From positions 682,001 through 746,000 of the forward strand of contig NZ_CP012546.1 of the NCBI RefSeq assembly GCF_002021925.1: 64,000 nt of DNA. Direction: 5' to 3'. Positions 53,091-62,789 of the stretch are shown one piece after another; positions within the stretch are counted from its first letter, which is position 1, and each line of letters opens with the position of its first letter. Below the pieces are notes generated by a model. The model had not been told where the DNA came from and did not search any database. It worked only from the letters and a program-made list of their open reading frames with translations. The translations under genes and the position numbers were made by a program. Source of the stretch: Campylobacter pinnipediorum subsp. pinnipediorum (GTDB lineage Bacteria; Campylobacterota; Campylobacteria; Campylobacterales; Campylobacteraceae).

Positions 53091-53801
53091 TTGTCTAAAG
53101 AAAATTTTTTTAAATTACTATTTTTTGTAATAGTAGCTGTTGCTGGTATTTACTATACATACCCCACTGAGCTAAATAGTACCCAGAGAATGGCTTATAT
53201 CAACAGCTATGGTGTTACATTAGGACTTACTGCTGGTGGTATAAGCATAGGTATTATATTGGGTTTTATACTTGCATTTTTAAAGTTTTTAGATATAAAA
53301 ATTTTAAATTTCATAATAGATGAATATATAGATATATTAAGAGGCACTCCTATTATCATACAACTTTTGATTTTTTCTGTAGTAATTTTTGCTACTTGGA
53401 GCGATAATTTTTATGTGGCGCTTATAGCGCTAGGGCTAAATAGCTCTGCTTATGTTGCTGAGATAGTTAGAAGTGGTATAAATAGTGTAGATAAAGGTCA
53501 AATGGAAGCATCAAGAGCAATGGGGCTTAGTTATTATACATCTATGAAAGAGATAGTTTTTCCACAAGCTACAAAAAATATACTTCCAGCTTTAGCTAAT
53601 GAGTTTATATCTTTATTTAAAGAGACTTCTGTTGTTGGTTATATTAGCGTTGTGGATATAACAATGCAAAGCAAGAGCCTTCAAGCCGTGTTTTATAACC
53701 CAAAGCCTATATTATTTACCGGCATAGTTTATTATATTAGTATTAAGTTTTTTTCATTTTTGGTTAGAAAATTAGAAGAGAGATTAAGACAAAATGATTA
53801 A
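53091..53801 (+). CDS. Amino-acid ABC transporter permease
   Basis: A 236-residue HisM/GlnP-type permease with about five membrane segments. The cytoplasmic EAA loop reads [20 protein letters not shown] followed by [17 protein letters not shown], and the early TM region has [18 protein letters not shown], typical of polar amino-acid importers. The start is TTG at 53091 with AAGGA 5 nt upstream; an earlier in-frame TTG at 53046 lacks such a site. It overlaps the ATPase gene by 8 nt. With the downstream ATPase and lipoprotein it forms a complete importer; only one permease gene is present, so it is presumably a homodimer. Confidence 0.92.
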   Translation: MSKENFFKLLFFVIVAVAGIYYTYPTELNSTQRMAYINSYGVTLGLTAGGISIGIILGFILAFLKFLDIKILNFIIDEYIDILRGTPIIIQLLIFSVVIFATWSDNFYVALIALGLNSSAYVAEIVRSGINSVDKGQMEASRAMGLSYYTSMKEIVFPQATKNILPALANEFISLFKETSVVGYISVVDITMQSKSLQAVFYNPKPILFTGIVYYISIKFFSFLVRKLEERLRQND

Positions 53802-54522
53802 AATTAGAGATTTAAATAAAAGCTATGAAAAATTACAGGTTTTAAAAGATATAAATTTAGATATAAAGCAAGGTGAAGTTATAGCTATAATAGGTCCTAG
53901 TGGTGGTGGTAAAAGCACATTTTTACGTTGTATAAATAGACTTGAAGAGCCAACTAGTGGTCATATATTTATAGATGGTGAAGATATTTTAGACAAAAAA
54001 TCAAACATTAATAAAATTCGTCAAAAAGTAAGTATGGTATTTCAACATTTTAATCTATTTGCAAACAAAACTGTTTTGTCAAATTTAACATTAGCCCCTA
54101 TAAAAACTGGAACTTTGTCAAAAGAAGAGGCTGAAAAAAAAGCCTTGGAGCTTTTAAAAAGTGTTGGATTGAGTGATAAAAAAGATGTGTTTCCGCATAA
54201 GCTTTCAGGTGGACAAAAACAGCGTATAGCTATAGCTAGATCGCTTGCTATGAATCCTGATGTTATACTTTTTGATGAGCCAACATCGGCTCTTGATCCT
54301 GAGATGATAGGTGAGGTTCTTGATATTATGCAAGATGTTGCTTCAAAAGGATTAACAATGCTTGTAGTTACTCATGAGATGGGATTTGCTAGAAATGTTG
54401 CAAATCGTATTTTTTTCATGGATGGTGGTGTGATAGCTGTTGACGATACTCCTAAAAATGTTTTTGAAAATCCTACACACCCACGTTTGAAAGAATTTTT
54501 AGGAAAAGTCTTAAATCACTAA
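53794..54522 (+). CDS. Amino-acid ABC transporter ATP-binding protein (GlnQ-type)
   Basis: A 242-residue ABC ATPase with Walker [10 protein letters not shown], the Q-loop [12 protein letters not shown], signature [16 protein letters not shown], Walker [16 protein letters not shown] and the switch His in [14 protein letters not shown]. The ALDPEM and HEMGFA details are those of polar amino-acid transporters (GlnQ/HisP). It energises uptake through the permease encoded 8 nt upstream. The binding lipoprotein follows 23 nt later. Confidence 0.95.
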   Translation: MIKIRDLNKSYEKLQVLKDINLDIKQGEVIAIIGPSGGGKSTFLRCINRLEEPTSGHIFIDGEDILDKKSNINKIRQKVSMVFQHFNLFANKTVLSNLTLAPIKTGTLSKEEAEKKALELLKSVGLSDKKDVFPHKLSGGQKQRIAIARSLAMNPDVILFDEPTSALDPEMIGEVLDIMQDVASKGLTMLVVTHEMGFARNVANRIFFMDGGVIAVDDTPKNVFENPTHPRLKEFLGKVLNH

Positions 54523-54545
54523 TAATATTAAAAAAAAGGAAAAAA

Positions 54546-55307
54546 ATGAAAAAATTTTTATTGTTTTTGGCATTTGCTGTATTTTTTATGGGATGCATGG
54601 ATGAAAAAAAAGAGGCCAAGGTTGCTGATGTCAATTCAAGCAAACAAGAAGTTGTAAAACTTGGTGTGAGTATGGATTATCCACCATTTGAGTTTATAGA
54701 TGACAATAATAACCCAGCTGGTTTTGATATTGAATTAATGCAAGCTGTTGCTAAAAAAGTAGGGTTTGAATTAGAACTTAACAATATAAGCTTTGATGGT
54801 CTTATACCTGCTTTAAAAGCTGGTAAAATTGATGCTATAATGAGTGCTATGAGTGCTACTGAAGATAGAAGAAAATCAGTTGATTTTTCGGATACCTATT
54901 ACTCAACTGAAAATTTATTTATTAGAAAAAAAGGCTCTGATGTTAATCAGAATAGCCTTGTTGATAAGCAAATAGGTGTTCAGCTTGGAACATTGCAAGA
55001 GAGTGCCGCTAAAAAAATTGAAGGTGCAAAAGTAATTCCTGCTGATAATGTTTTAAGCGCTATTATGGGCTTAAAAGCTGGAAAAATAGATGTTGTTTTG
55101 ATTGATAGTTCTATAGGATATGGATATTTAAAACAAAATGAAGATTTGGAAGAATTTTATAAAGTTGCTGATGGCAGCGAAGGTTTTTCAATAGCTTTTG
55201 AGAAAGATAAAAAAGCAGAACTTATCAAAAAAATAAATTCTGCATTAAAAGAGCTTAAAGATGATGGTACTTTTGAGAAAATAGAAGAAAAATATAATTT
55301 GAAGTAA
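54546..55307 (+). CDS. Amino-acid ABC transporter substrate-binding lipoprotein
   Basis: A 253-residue solute-binding protein with a lipoprotein signal: a hydrophobic core and lipobox FFMGC (Cys17). The class 3 family signature GFDIELMQAVAKKVGF follows YPPFEFIDDNN, and DFSDTYYSTENLFI is also typical. It should be anchored to a membrane and hand its amino acid to the permease and ATPase encoded upstream. The ligand cannot be read from sequence; cystine, glutamine, aspartate or glutamate are all possible. thiD follows 19 nt later. Confidence 0.93.
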   Translation: MKKFLLFLAFAVFFMGCMDEKKEAKVADVNSSKQEVVKLGVSMDYPPFEFIDDNNNPAGFDIELMQAVAKKVGFELELNNISFDGLIPALKAGKIDAIMSAMSATEDRRKSVDFSDTYYSTENLFIRKKGSDVNQNSLVDKQIGVQLGTLQESAAKKIEGAKVIPADNVLSAIMGLKAGKIDVVLIDSSIGYGYLKQNEDLEEFYKVADGSEGFSIAFEKDKKAELIKKINSALKELKDDGTFEKIEEKYNLK

Positions 55308-55326
55308 AATTTAATTTTTTAATTCA

Positions 55327-56070
55327 ATGAAAAATATACTTATAATTGCCGGTTCTGACAGTGTTGCTGGAGCCGGTGCACAAGCTGATATAAAAACATG
55401 TGAAGCACTCGGTTGTTACGGTGCTGCTGCTATAAGTGTCTTAGTAGCAGAAAACTCTCAAAATGTTGTTAGTATATCGGAAGTAAGTTCTGAATTTGTT
55501 GATTCACAAATCAAATGCATTGTAGATGAACTTAGAATAGATGCTATTAAGATAGGAATGTTATATAATACTAATATAATAAATACTGTATTAAAATGGA
55601 TTCCAATCATAAATGCTCCGGTTGTATTAGATCCAGTTTGTATCAGCAAGTCAAATATAAAGCTTATAGATGATAATGCTATTGATAGCTTAAAAGAACT
55701 TTTTAAATATGCAACTATTGCAACTCCTAATAAATTTGAAGCTGAATGTATTTTTCAAAATAATTTTAACAATCTTTTGTGTGATATAGTAGTTAAAAAA
55801 GATGTTGTTAATGGCTATAGTGTCGATAGACTATATAAAAAAGATGGTGGTGTTTTTGATTTTTCAACTCCACTTATTAAACCAGAGCTTATTCATGGTG
55901 CTGGTTGTACATTTAGTAGTGCCATAGCCTGCTTTTTAGCTCTTGGATTTGACATTCAAGATTGCGTAAAAAATGCTAAAAATTATGTTTATAATGCTAT
56001 TTTGAATAGTCATGATACCAAATTTGGTAAAACATTATTAAGACATAATTTTAAGGATTTTAATGAGTGA
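55327..56070 (+). CDS. thiD: Hydroxymethylpyrimidine (phosphate) kinase ThiD
   Basis: ThiD phosphorylates HMP and HMP-P in thiamine synthesis. The 247-residue ribokinase-fold protein starts with ILIIAGSDSVAGAGAQADIK, the HMP/ATP site; most ThiD have GSDxSGGAG. AAISVLVAENSQNV and DAIKIGMLYN follow, then VVLDPVCISKSN and the catalytic HGAGCTFSSAIACFLALG. It overlaps thiE by 8 nt. The segment before the catalytic motif is shorter than in E. coli. Together with thiE and the ThiF-like protein (15591-16454) it indicates de novo or salvage thiamine synthesis. Confidence 0.92.
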   Translation: MKNILIIAGSDSVAGAGAQADIKTCEALGCYGAAAISVLVAENSQNVVSISEVSSEFVDSQIKCIVDELRIDAIKIGMLYNTNIINTVLKWIPIINAPVVLDPVCISKSNIKLIDDNAIDSLKELFKYATIATPNKFEAECIFQNNFNNLLCDIVVKKDVVNGYSVDRLYKKDGGVFDFSTPLIKPELIHGAGCTFSSAIACFLALGFDIQDCVKNAKNYVYNAILNSHDTKFGKTLLRHNFKDFNE

Positions 56071-56668
56071 AATTTATGCTTTAAGCGATGATATTTTAAG
56101 TCCAGATGATATTATTTTAGAGCATGTTGAAGATATATTACAAAGTGGTATTAAGTATTATCAATATCGTTGCAAACGCTTCAATAAAAATGAAGATATA
56201 GCACGAGAAATACTTTGTTTATGTAATGATTATAATGCTAGATTTATAATAAATGATGATATAGTTTTTGCAAAAAGAATAGGTGCAAAAAGTGTGCATA
56301 TAGGCAAAAAAGATGTAAATCTAAAAGATGCCAGAAAATTTTTAGGTAAAGATTTTTTTATAGGTGTTAGTTGCTATGATAGTTTAGAGCTTGCCAAAGA
56401 AGCAGTAAAAAATGGAGCTGATTATATTGCATTTGGCTCAATTTTTACAAGTCTTACAAAGCCAGAAGCAGGCTCTGCAAGTCTTGATATAATAACTCAA
56501 GCAAAGAATATGTTTAATATCTCCGTATGTGCAATAGGTGGCATAAATGAAACAAATATCAGCAAAGTATCTGAAGCAAAAGCGGATCTTATAGCTATTG
56601 TTAATGCAATTTATGGTCCAAATTCTATAAAAGAAAATATATTAAATCTACAAAATAAAATCAATTAA
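56063..56668 (+). CDS. thiE: Thiamine phosphate synthase ThiE
   Basis: ThiE couples HMP-PP with thiazole phosphate to thiamine phosphate. The 201-residue TIM barrel shows YYQYRCKRFNKNED (QxRxK-like phosphate motif), FIINDDIVFAKRIGAKSVHI with the catalytic Asp pair, IGVSCYDSLELAKEAV, DYIAFGSIFTSLTKPEAG and AIGGINETNI. The barrel residues fit ThiE well enough to prefer it over TenI. It overlaps thiD by 8 nt and is followed by the AEC carrier gene after 74 nt. Confidence 0.9.
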   Translation: MSEIYALSDDILSPDDIILEHVEDILQSGIKYYQYRCKRFNKNEDIAREILCLCNDYNARFIINDDIVFAKRIGAKSVHIGKKDVNLKDARKFLGKDFFIGVSCYDSLELAKEAVKNGADYIAFGSIFTSLTKPEAGSASLDIITQAKNMFNISVCAIGGINETNISKVSEAKADLIAIVNAIYGPNSIKENILNLQNKIN

Positions 56669-56742
56669 TTTTTTTAAATTTATAAAATTTTTATTTTTAT
56701 AGTTATAAAATTGCCACCTACAAAAAATACTAGGGGGTGTTT

Positions 56743-57654
56743 ATGATTTTTGTTCCTTTGTTTTCTATATTTGTTTTAATGGCATCTGGGTTTTTGGCTA
56801 AAAAAACAGGCGTATTAGAACAAAAGAATTCTACTATATTCATAAATTTTGTTTTATGTTTTGCAATACCGGCTTTGATTTTTGATAAGATGTATCATGT
56901 TAATATAGATACTACTCTTATTAGCATAATTTTTATAGGTTTTATATCAAGTATAATATCTGCTATTATTGGTTTTTTTATTTGCCGGTTTTTTAAATTT
57001 TCAAAAGCAACTACAGTTAGTGTTATTATGCTTAGTCTTTTTGGTAATACTCTTTTTGTTGGTATGCCTGTTGCCAGAGGTTTTTTTGGAGATGATATAT
57101 TAAACGAAGTTATATTTTATGATCAAATGGCTACAAGCATTCCTATATCTATAATAGGACCTTTTATACTATCTTTCGGTGGTCATGATAAGGTTTCTCT
57201 TTTTAAGAACACAATGAAAATTTTAAAGTTTCCACCATTTGTTGCACTTGTGGCTGGAATTATTTTTAAAAATATATCAATTCCAGATTTTTTGTTTGAA
57301 CCACTAAAATTATTTGAAGCAAGTATTACTCCAGTTGGTCTTTTTGCTATTGGAGTAGGACTTGGTTTTGCTAGTATAAAAAGCTCTTACAAAAGCACAG
57401 CAGTAGTTCTCTTTTGTAAAATGATACTTCCTGTTATTGTTTTTATTGTTATATCTAGTGTTATTGGGTTGGATATGCAAGATAAAACTTGGATAGTTGG
57501 TCTTATGCAATGTAGTATGCCTCCTATGATCTTGGCTGGTGCTATGATTATGAAAGCAGAACTTGATAGCTCTTTGGCTATATCATCTATAGCTACTGGT
57601 GTAGCTTTAAGCTTTATAACTCTTCCTATTATGTATTATATTTTTGTTATGTAG
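56743..57654 (+). CDS. AEC-family transporter (auxin efflux carrier type)
   Basis: A 303-residue membrane protein of the AEC/BART superfamily with about ten helices. It starts MIFVPLFSIFVLMASGFLAK and contains FVLCFAIPALIFDKMY, LFGNTLFVGMPVARGFFG and a late MQCSMPPMILAGAMIMKAEL, where the conserved Pro/Asn-type breaks occur. Bacterial members are thought to carry malate, malonate or other small acids; the substrate here is unknown. The ATG at 56743 is chosen because AGGGGG stands 5 nt before it; a GTG two codons upstream overlaps that site. No regulator is adjacent. Confidence 0.88.
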   Translation: MIFVPLFSIFVLMASGFLAKKTGVLEQKNSTIFINFVLCFAIPALIFDKMYHVNIDTTLISIIFIGFISSIISAIIGFFICRFFKFSKATTVSVIMLSLFGNTLFVGMPVARGFFGDDILNEVIFYDQMATSIPISIIGPFILSFGGHDKVSLFKNTMKILKFPPFVALVAGIIFKNISIPDFLFEPLKLFEASITPVGLFAIGVGLGFASIKSSYKSTAVVLFCKMILPVIVFIVISSVIGLDMQDKTWIVGLMQCSMPPMILAGAMIMKAELDSSLAISSIATGVALSFITLPIMYYIFVM

Positions 57655-57665
57655 TTTATAATAAA

Positions 57666-57700
57666 AAATCGCTAATTTTTATTTATATAATTAGCGATTT
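57666..57700 (-). terminator. Terminator between the AEC and HIT genes
   Basis: AAATCGCTAAT (57666-57676) pairs perfectly over 11 bp with ATTAGCGATTT (57690-57700). On the minus strand the stem is followed by TTTTTTAT, so it terminates the HIT-protein transcript. It could also weakly stop the + strand transcript from the AEC gene. Confidence 0.8.
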
Positions 57701-57720
57701 AAATGGAACGATTTAAATGG
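57695..57720. repeat. 12-bp tandem direct repeat
   Basis: CGATTTAAATGG occurs at 57695-57706 and 57709-57720, separated by AA. The first copy overlaps the terminator stem. It probably arose by slippage; no function is apparent. Confidence 0.7.
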
Positions 57721-57725
57721 TTAAA

Positions 57726-58079
57726 TTAAAATGTTGATTGTGGATTTGATGGATTTTTGTCCCAATATAGTTTTGCCCCGGCTAACATGTGAAAGTGTAG
57801 GTGCATTACCTCTTGGCCACCATTTTCCCCACAGTTTGTTACGAGTCTATACCCACTTTCATCAACACCTATAAATCTTGCTAACTCTTGTATAAAACTT
57901 AACATTTCTCCCATTAAAGCAGGATCCATTTCTTGTATGTTTTTATAGTGTTTTTTTGGTATTATAAGTATGTGTATAGGGGCTTTTGGATTTATATCTC
58001 TAAAAGCAAGGAATTTATCATTTTCTAAAACTTTGTTGCATGGAATTTCTCCGGCTACTATTTTTTCAAAAATTGTCAT
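57726..58079 (-). CDS. HIT-family nucleotide hydrolase/transferase
   Basis: A 117-residue histidine-triad protein of the HinT type. It starts MTIFEKIVAGEIPCNKVLEN and contains HILIIPKKHYKNI and the triad VMHLHFHMLAG (His-x-His-x-His). HinT proteins hydrolyse adenosine phosphoramidates. The gene sits just before pheS on the other strand; I recall the same neighbours in C. jejuni (Cj0898, Cj0897c). A hairpin at 57666-57700 ends its transcript. Confidence 0.95.
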   Translation of the reverse strand: MTIFEKIVAGEIPCNKVLENDKFLAFRDINPKAPIHILIIPKKHYKNIQEMDPALMGEMLSFIQELARFIGVDESGYRLVTNCGENGGQEVMHLHFHMLAGAKLYWDKNPSNPQSTF

Positions 58080-58198
58080 TGTTTCTCCTTTAATTTTAGA
58101 AGATTATATCAGATTTAGATATAAAAAAATATTCTTTTATTAGTTTTTTAATAAATTTTATATAAAATCTTTGATAAAAATTTAAAAAGGTTGTATTC

Positions 58199-59191
58199 TT
58201 GAAAGATTTTATACAAAAGATTTCTGAAACGCAAGATCTTGCTAGTCTTGAAAAAATTAGACTTGAGATTTTTGGTAAAAAAGGTATTTTAGCTGAAGGT
58301 TTTGCAAAACTTAAAACCCTTGACAATAGCGAAAAAAAAGAGTTTGCTGAAAAACTAAACAAACAAAGGGATGAGTTTTCTGTTTTAATTGACAACAAAA
58401 AAGCCCAGTTAAGCGAAGAAGCTATTGCACTTAAAATGAAAAAAGATGCAGTAGATGTTACTTTGTTTAATGAACCTTTAAATGTGGGTGCTATTCATCC
58501 TGTGATGGATGTTATGGATAGGATAATAGAATATTTTGTTTCTCAAAATTTCTCATTAGAAACAGGCCCTTTAATAGAAGATGATTTTCATAATTTTGAA
58601 GCATTAAATTTACCAAAATATCATCCGGCACGTGATATGCAAGATACATTTTATTTGAGTGATTCAAGGCTTTTAAGGACACATACAAGCCCTGTTCAAA
58701 TCAGAAAAATGCTAAGCTCAAAGCCACCTATAAGAATGATAGCTCCTGGAACAGTTTTTAGACGTGATTTTGATGTTACTCATACACCTATGTTTCATCA
58801 GGTTGAGGGATTGGTTGTAGAAGAGGGTGATAATGTAAGTTTTGCAAATCTAAAAAGTATGCTAGAAGGGTTTTTGAAACATATGTTTGGAGATGTGAAA
58901 GTTAGATTTAGACCTAGCTTTTTCCCTTTTACGGAACCTAGTGCAGAGGTAGATATTAGCTGTATATTTTGCCACGGCGAAGGTTGTAGAGTTTGCAAAC
59001 ACACGACCTGGCTAGAGGTTTTGGGATGTGGTGTTGTTGATCCAAATGTATTTAAATCTGTCGGATATAAAAATGTCAGCGGATATGCTTTTGGTCTTGG
59101 TGTTGAGCGTTTTGCTATGTTGCTTCATAGAGTTCCTGATTTACGCTCTTTGTTTGAGGGGGATTTAAGATTATTGGAGCAATTTAAATGA
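58199..59191 (+). CDS. pheS: Phenylalanyl-tRNA synthetase alpha subunit
   Basis: The alpha (catalytic) subunit of PheRS, 330 residues. An N-terminal coiled coil (about 1-85, [19 protein letters not shown]) precedes the class II core: motif 1 region [45 protein letters not shown], motif 2 [19 protein letters not shown] and motif 3 [14 protein letters not shown]. It also has a CysX2-type set [14 protein letters not shown] (about 260-273). The start is TTG at 58199 with AAAAAGG 8 nt upstream. The stop overlaps the pheT ATG by 4 nt. It is first of pheS-pheT-aroA-ispH. Confidence 0.97.
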   Translation: MKDFIQKISETQDLASLEKIRLEIFGKKGILAEGFAKLKTLDNSEKKEFAEKLNKQRDEFSVLIDNKKAQLSEEAIALKMKKDAVDVTLFNEPLNVGAIHPVMDVMDRIIEYFVSQNFSLETGPLIEDDFHNFEALNLPKYHPARDMQDTFYLSDSRLLRTHTSPVQIRKMLSSKPPIRMIAPGTVFRRDFDVTHTPMFHQVEGLVVEEGDNVSFANLKSMLEGFLKHMFGDVKVRFRPSFFPFTEPSAEVDISCIFCHGEGCRVCKHTTWLEVLGCGVVDPNVFKSVGYKNVSGYAFGLGVERFAMLLHRVPDLRSLFEGDLRLLEQFK

Positions 59192-61518
59192 TAATATCAA
59201 AAAACTGGTTAAATGAATGGGTAGATTTAGGTTCTATTAGTGCCGATGAAATTTTAAAAACTTTAAACTCAATAGGTCTTGAAGTAGATGGCTCTCATGA
59301 AATAAAAATACCTGAAAATATAGTTGTTGGATATGTAAAAAGCAAAGAAAAACATCCAGATGCTGATAAACTAAATGTTTGTCAAGTTGATGTTGGAAAT
59401 GAAAATTTGCAGATAGTCTGCGGTGCTAAAAATGTTGAAGTTGGTCAGTTTGTTCCAGTTGCGTTAGTTGGTACTACAATGCCAAATGGAATGAAAATAA
59501 AAAAAGCTAAACTAAGAGGTATTGAGAGTTCTGGTATGATATGCTCATCAACAGAGCTTGGGTTGGCTAAAACAAATGATGGTATTATGGTGCTTGATGA
59601 GAGTATAGGACGATTAGAGCTTGGTAAACAGATTGCTGATTTTCCTATATTTAGTGATGTTGTTATTGATGTTGATATCACTGCAAATCGTGGAGATTGT
59701 CAAAGCATAAATGGCATAGCAAGAGAGCTTTGCGTTGCTTTGGACTTATGTTGTAAGGAAAATAAATCTTATGAAGATCCAGAAAATTTACCTGGTATAG
59801 GTCGTATATTTTCTATACATTCAGATGAAAATCTAAATAGTTCTTTTTTGTTTAAAGCTATAGAAATTAATGATAATATAAATGAGAGTTTAATAACAAG
59901 ACTTAGATTGGGTCTTATTGGTAGCACTAAAACAAACCCTATAGAAAGGCTTTTGGAATATGCTACATATTCAACCGGTGTTTTATTTAGAGCTTATGAT
60001 TATTCTAAGCTAAGTTTGAATAATAAAGTAACTTTTGATTTAAAAAATGGAAATTTTAAAGAAAGTATAATTAGTTGTAATGGTTTAAATATAGGTGTGG
60101 CTGGTGTTTTTCAAGACAAAAACTACAAAATAGACGAAAATACAAAAATAGCTATAATACAAGCTAGTTATTCTACCCCAAGTGTTATTAGTGAATTTAA
60201 TGGTGAAAATAAAGACACTCAAAAAGATGATGAAGTATATAGAAGCAGTAGGGGTAGTGAGCCAAACTTAAATTTAGGAATAGACTTTTTATTTAAAATG
60301 TTTTTGAATTTAAAATCAATTGGTTTATATGCTGGAACACAGCAGTTTTTTATAAGAAGAGAAGCAACACTTATAAATATAGCAATATCTGATATAAATA
60401 AAATGATAGGTCGAGAAATTCAAAAAAATGATATTGTTAGAATTCTAAAAAAACTTGGCTTTGAAGTTGTGCTAAATCAAGAACTTGAAACCATAAATGT
60501 TAAAGTGCCATTATTTAGACACGATATAGTAAATATTCATGATGTTTGTGAAGAGATAGTAAGAATAATAGGCATAGACAATATCAGCTCAAAACCACTT
60601 ATTTTTAGCGAAGAAAATAGATTAAACGATACATATAAAAGATATAAATTTGCTTTACAATTAAGAAAAAGAGCCGCTAGTGTTGGATTTTTTGAAAGTG
60701 TTCATTATGTGTTTGATAATAGTGAAAGTCTGGATAAACTAGGATTTAAGCCTTGCAAAATTGGCATAAGTAATCCTATAAACAATGAATTAAATACATT
60801 AAGACCAACTCTTGTAAATCACCTTTTAAGCTCTTGTGAAAAAAATATCAAAAATTCTAAAAAATCAATCAAATTATTTGAATATGGTGTTGTTTTTGAT
60901 GAAAATGCAAATCAAAGTTCAAATTTTGGATTTTTAGTATCAGGTTTATCAAAAGACCCTAGTTTAAAAAATGGAGCTAAGGTTTCTGAAGTAGACTTTT
61001 TTGAGTTTTCAAGCTTGGTCTCTAGTGTGATTGGTAAGATACAATTAGTGGCTTCAACTGATAAGATATATCTAAGCCCATACGAACAAGCTAAAATTTA
61101 CAAAAATGGTATCGAGATAGGATATATAGGTAGAGTTCATCTTAAGATAGCGGATGATATGGATCTACCAAAAACTTATGTGGCTGAAATCTATTTTGAT
61201 AAAATGAACAATGAAAGCATAAAGGCTGAATCTTATTCTAAATTCCCAAATGTTAGTCGTGATTTAAGTCTCATTGTTCCTGATGGTATGAAATTTAGTG
61301 AAATAAAAGATTGTATAAACTCTCTATCTTTAAAAAATTTAAAAGATTTTTTACCGGTAGATATATATAAATCCGATGAGCTTAAAGGAAGTTCTAGTAT
61401 AACTATTAAATTTACTTTCCAAGACAATGAAAAAACTCTTGAAGATGAAGAGATAAATGCAATTGTAGATAATATATTACAAGCCTTAAAAGGTAAATTA
61501 AATATAGGTATAAGATGA
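59188..61518 (+). CDS. pheT: Phenylalanyl-tRNA synthetase beta subunit
   Basis: The beta subunit of PheRS, 776 residues. The N-terminal tRNA-binding/OB domain (about 40-150) carries [20 protein letters not shown] and [16 protein letters not shown]3/B4-type editing and B5 domains follow in the middle ([20 protein letters not shown] near 155, [15 protein letters not shown] near 455). The C-terminal FDX-ACB domain contains [19 protein letters not shown]. It overlaps both pheS and aroA by 4 nt. All domains are present. Confidence 0.97.
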   Translation: MIISKNWLNEWVDLGSISADEILKTLNSIGLEVDGSHEIKIPENIVVGYVKSKEKHPDADKLNVCQVDVGNENLQIVCGAKNVEVGQFVPVALVGTTMPNGMKIKKAKLRGIESSGMICSSTELGLAKTNDGIMVLDESIGRLELGKQIADFPIFSDVVIDVDITANRGDCQSINGIARELCVALDLCCKENKSYEDPENLPGIGRIFSIHSDENLNSSFLFKAIEINDNINESLITRLRLGLIGSTKTNPIERLLEYATYSTGVLFRAYDYSKLSLNNKVTFDLKNGNFKESIISCNGLNIGVAGVFQDKNYKIDENTKIAIIQASYSTPSVISEFNGENKDTQKDDEVYRSSRGSEPNLNLGIDFLFKMFLNLKSIGLYAGTQQFFIRREATLINIAISDINKMIGREIQKNDIVRILKKLGFEVVLNQELETINVKVPLFRHDIVNIHDVCEEIVRIIGIDNISSKPLIFSEENRLNDTYKRYKFALQLRKRAASVGFFESVHYVFDNSESLDKLGFKPCKIGISNPINNELNTLRPTLVNHLLSSCEKNIKNSKKSIKLFEYGVVFDENANQSSNFGFLVSGLSKDPSLKNGAKVSEVDFFEFSSLVSSVIGKIQLVASTDKIYLSPYEQAKIYKNGIEIGYIGRVHLKIADDMDLPKTYVAEIYFDKMNNESIKAESYSKFPNVSRDLSLIVPDGMKFSEIKDCINSLSLKNLKDFLPVDIYKSDELKGSSSITIKFTFQDNEKTLEDEEINAIVDNILQALKGKLNIGIR

Positions 61519-62789
61519 TTATAAAGCCATTAAAAAAGCCTATTGATATCGTTTTAGAGGATATATCCGCCGATAAATCAATATCTCATAGAACTGCTAT
61601 TTTTTCACTACTTAGTGATAAAGATAGTAAAATAAGAGGTTATTTAAAAGCTGAAGATACATTAAATACATTAAATATTATAAAACAATTGGGGGCTAGC
61701 ATAAAAGAGGTGGATGATGAGATTATCATTACTCCACCACAGCACATAAAAGAGCCAAATACTATATTGGATTGTGGAAACTCAGGCACTGCTATGCGTA
61801 TATTTATGGGTTTTTTAGCAGCTCAGAATGGTTATTATGTTCTTAGTGGCGATCAGTATCTAAATGAAAGACCTATGTCAAGAGTTGCTACTCCTCTTTT
61901 AAAGGTTGGAGCAAAAATAGATGGTAGAAATAACGGTGATAAGGCACCTATTTGTGTAAGAGGTTCTAAACTTGACTTTTTTAAATTTGAAAGTCAAATA
62001 AGCTCTGCTCAGATTAAGTCAGCACTTATATTGGCTGGATTGTGTTCGAATGGTTGCGAGTTTTATGAAAATGAATTAAGTAGAGACCATACTGAAAAAA
62101 TGCTTTTGGGTATGGGTGCTAATATAAAAGTTGATGGTTTAAGAATCTTTGTAGAACCTATGAAAAAACCATTAGAGCCACTTGATATAGATGTGCCAAA
62201 TGATCCTAGTTCTGCATTTTTTTATGCTGTAGCGGCTTGTGTTATTCCAAATTCTCATTTGATTATTAAAAATATTATTTTAAATAAAACTCGTATAGAA
62301 GCTTATAATGTTTTAAAGAAAATGGGTGCTAATATAACTTTTAAAAAGACAAGTTCTCAGTATGAAGATATTGGTGAAATAGAGATAAAATATGCACCGC
62401 TTAAAAGTATTGATGTTAGTAAAAATATATCTTGGCTTATTGATGAAATTCCTGCATTGGCGATTGCATTTTGTTTTGCTGATGGAAAAAGTAGTATAAG
62501 AAATGCAAAAGAGTTAAGAGTAAAGGAATCAGATAGAATACATACTATGGTTGTTGGTTTAAGACAATGTGGTATTGAAGTTCAGGAATTTGAAGATGGT
62601 TTTAGTGTTGTTGGAGGAGAGGCAAAAAGTGCTATTATAGATAGCCATGGAGATCATAGGATAGCTATGAGTTTTGCTATTTTAGGACTTATTTGTGGTA
62701 TGCAAATAGAAAAAAGTGAGTTTATAAAAACTTCTTTTCCAAATTTTAGTAATATACTTAGAAAGATTGGTGTTTATATTGAAGATTGA
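61515..62789 (+). CDS. aroA: 3-phosphoshikimate 1-carboxyvinyltransferase (EPSP synthase)
   Basis: AroA is the sixth shikimate enzyme, joining PEP and shikimate-3-phosphate; it is the glyphosate target. The 424-residue protein shows DKSISHRTAIFSLL, LDCGNSGTAMRIFMGFLAAQ, YLNERPMSRVATPLLKVGA, the shikimate-site SAQIKSALILAGL, DVPNDPSSAFFYAVAAC, LIDEIPALAIAFCFA and ELRVKESDRIHTM. The catalytic Lys, Arg, Asp and Glu residues are in place. Its stop lies inside the start of ispH. With aroB at 1-1001, two shikimate genes are in this window but far apart. Confidence 0.97.
   Translation: MIIKPLKKPIDIVLEDISADKSISHRTAIFSLLSDKDSKIRGYLKAEDTLNTLNIIKQLGASIKEVDDEIIITPPQHIKEPNTILDCGNSGTAMRIFMGFLAAQNGYYVLSGDQYLNERPMSRVATPLLKVGAKIDGRNNGDKAPICVRGSKLDFFKFESQISSAQIKSALILAGLCSNGCEFYENELSRDHTEKMLLGMGANIKVDGLRIFVEPMKKPLEPLDIDVPNDPSSAFFYAVAACVIPNSHLIIKNIILNKTRIEAYNVLKKMGANITFKKTSSQYEDIGEIEIKYAPLKSIDVSKNISWLIDEIPALAIAFCFADGKSSIRNAKELRVKESDRIHTMVVGLRQCGIEVQEFEDGFSVVGGEAKSAIIDSHGDHRIAMSFAILGLICGMQIEKSEFIKTSFPNFSNILRKIGVYIED

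Noticed and set aside
62767-62778. Longer IspH start at TTG 62767
   Set aside because: The family N terminus MKIELAS begins at the TTG 62779; the extra residues are aroA sequence in another frame.
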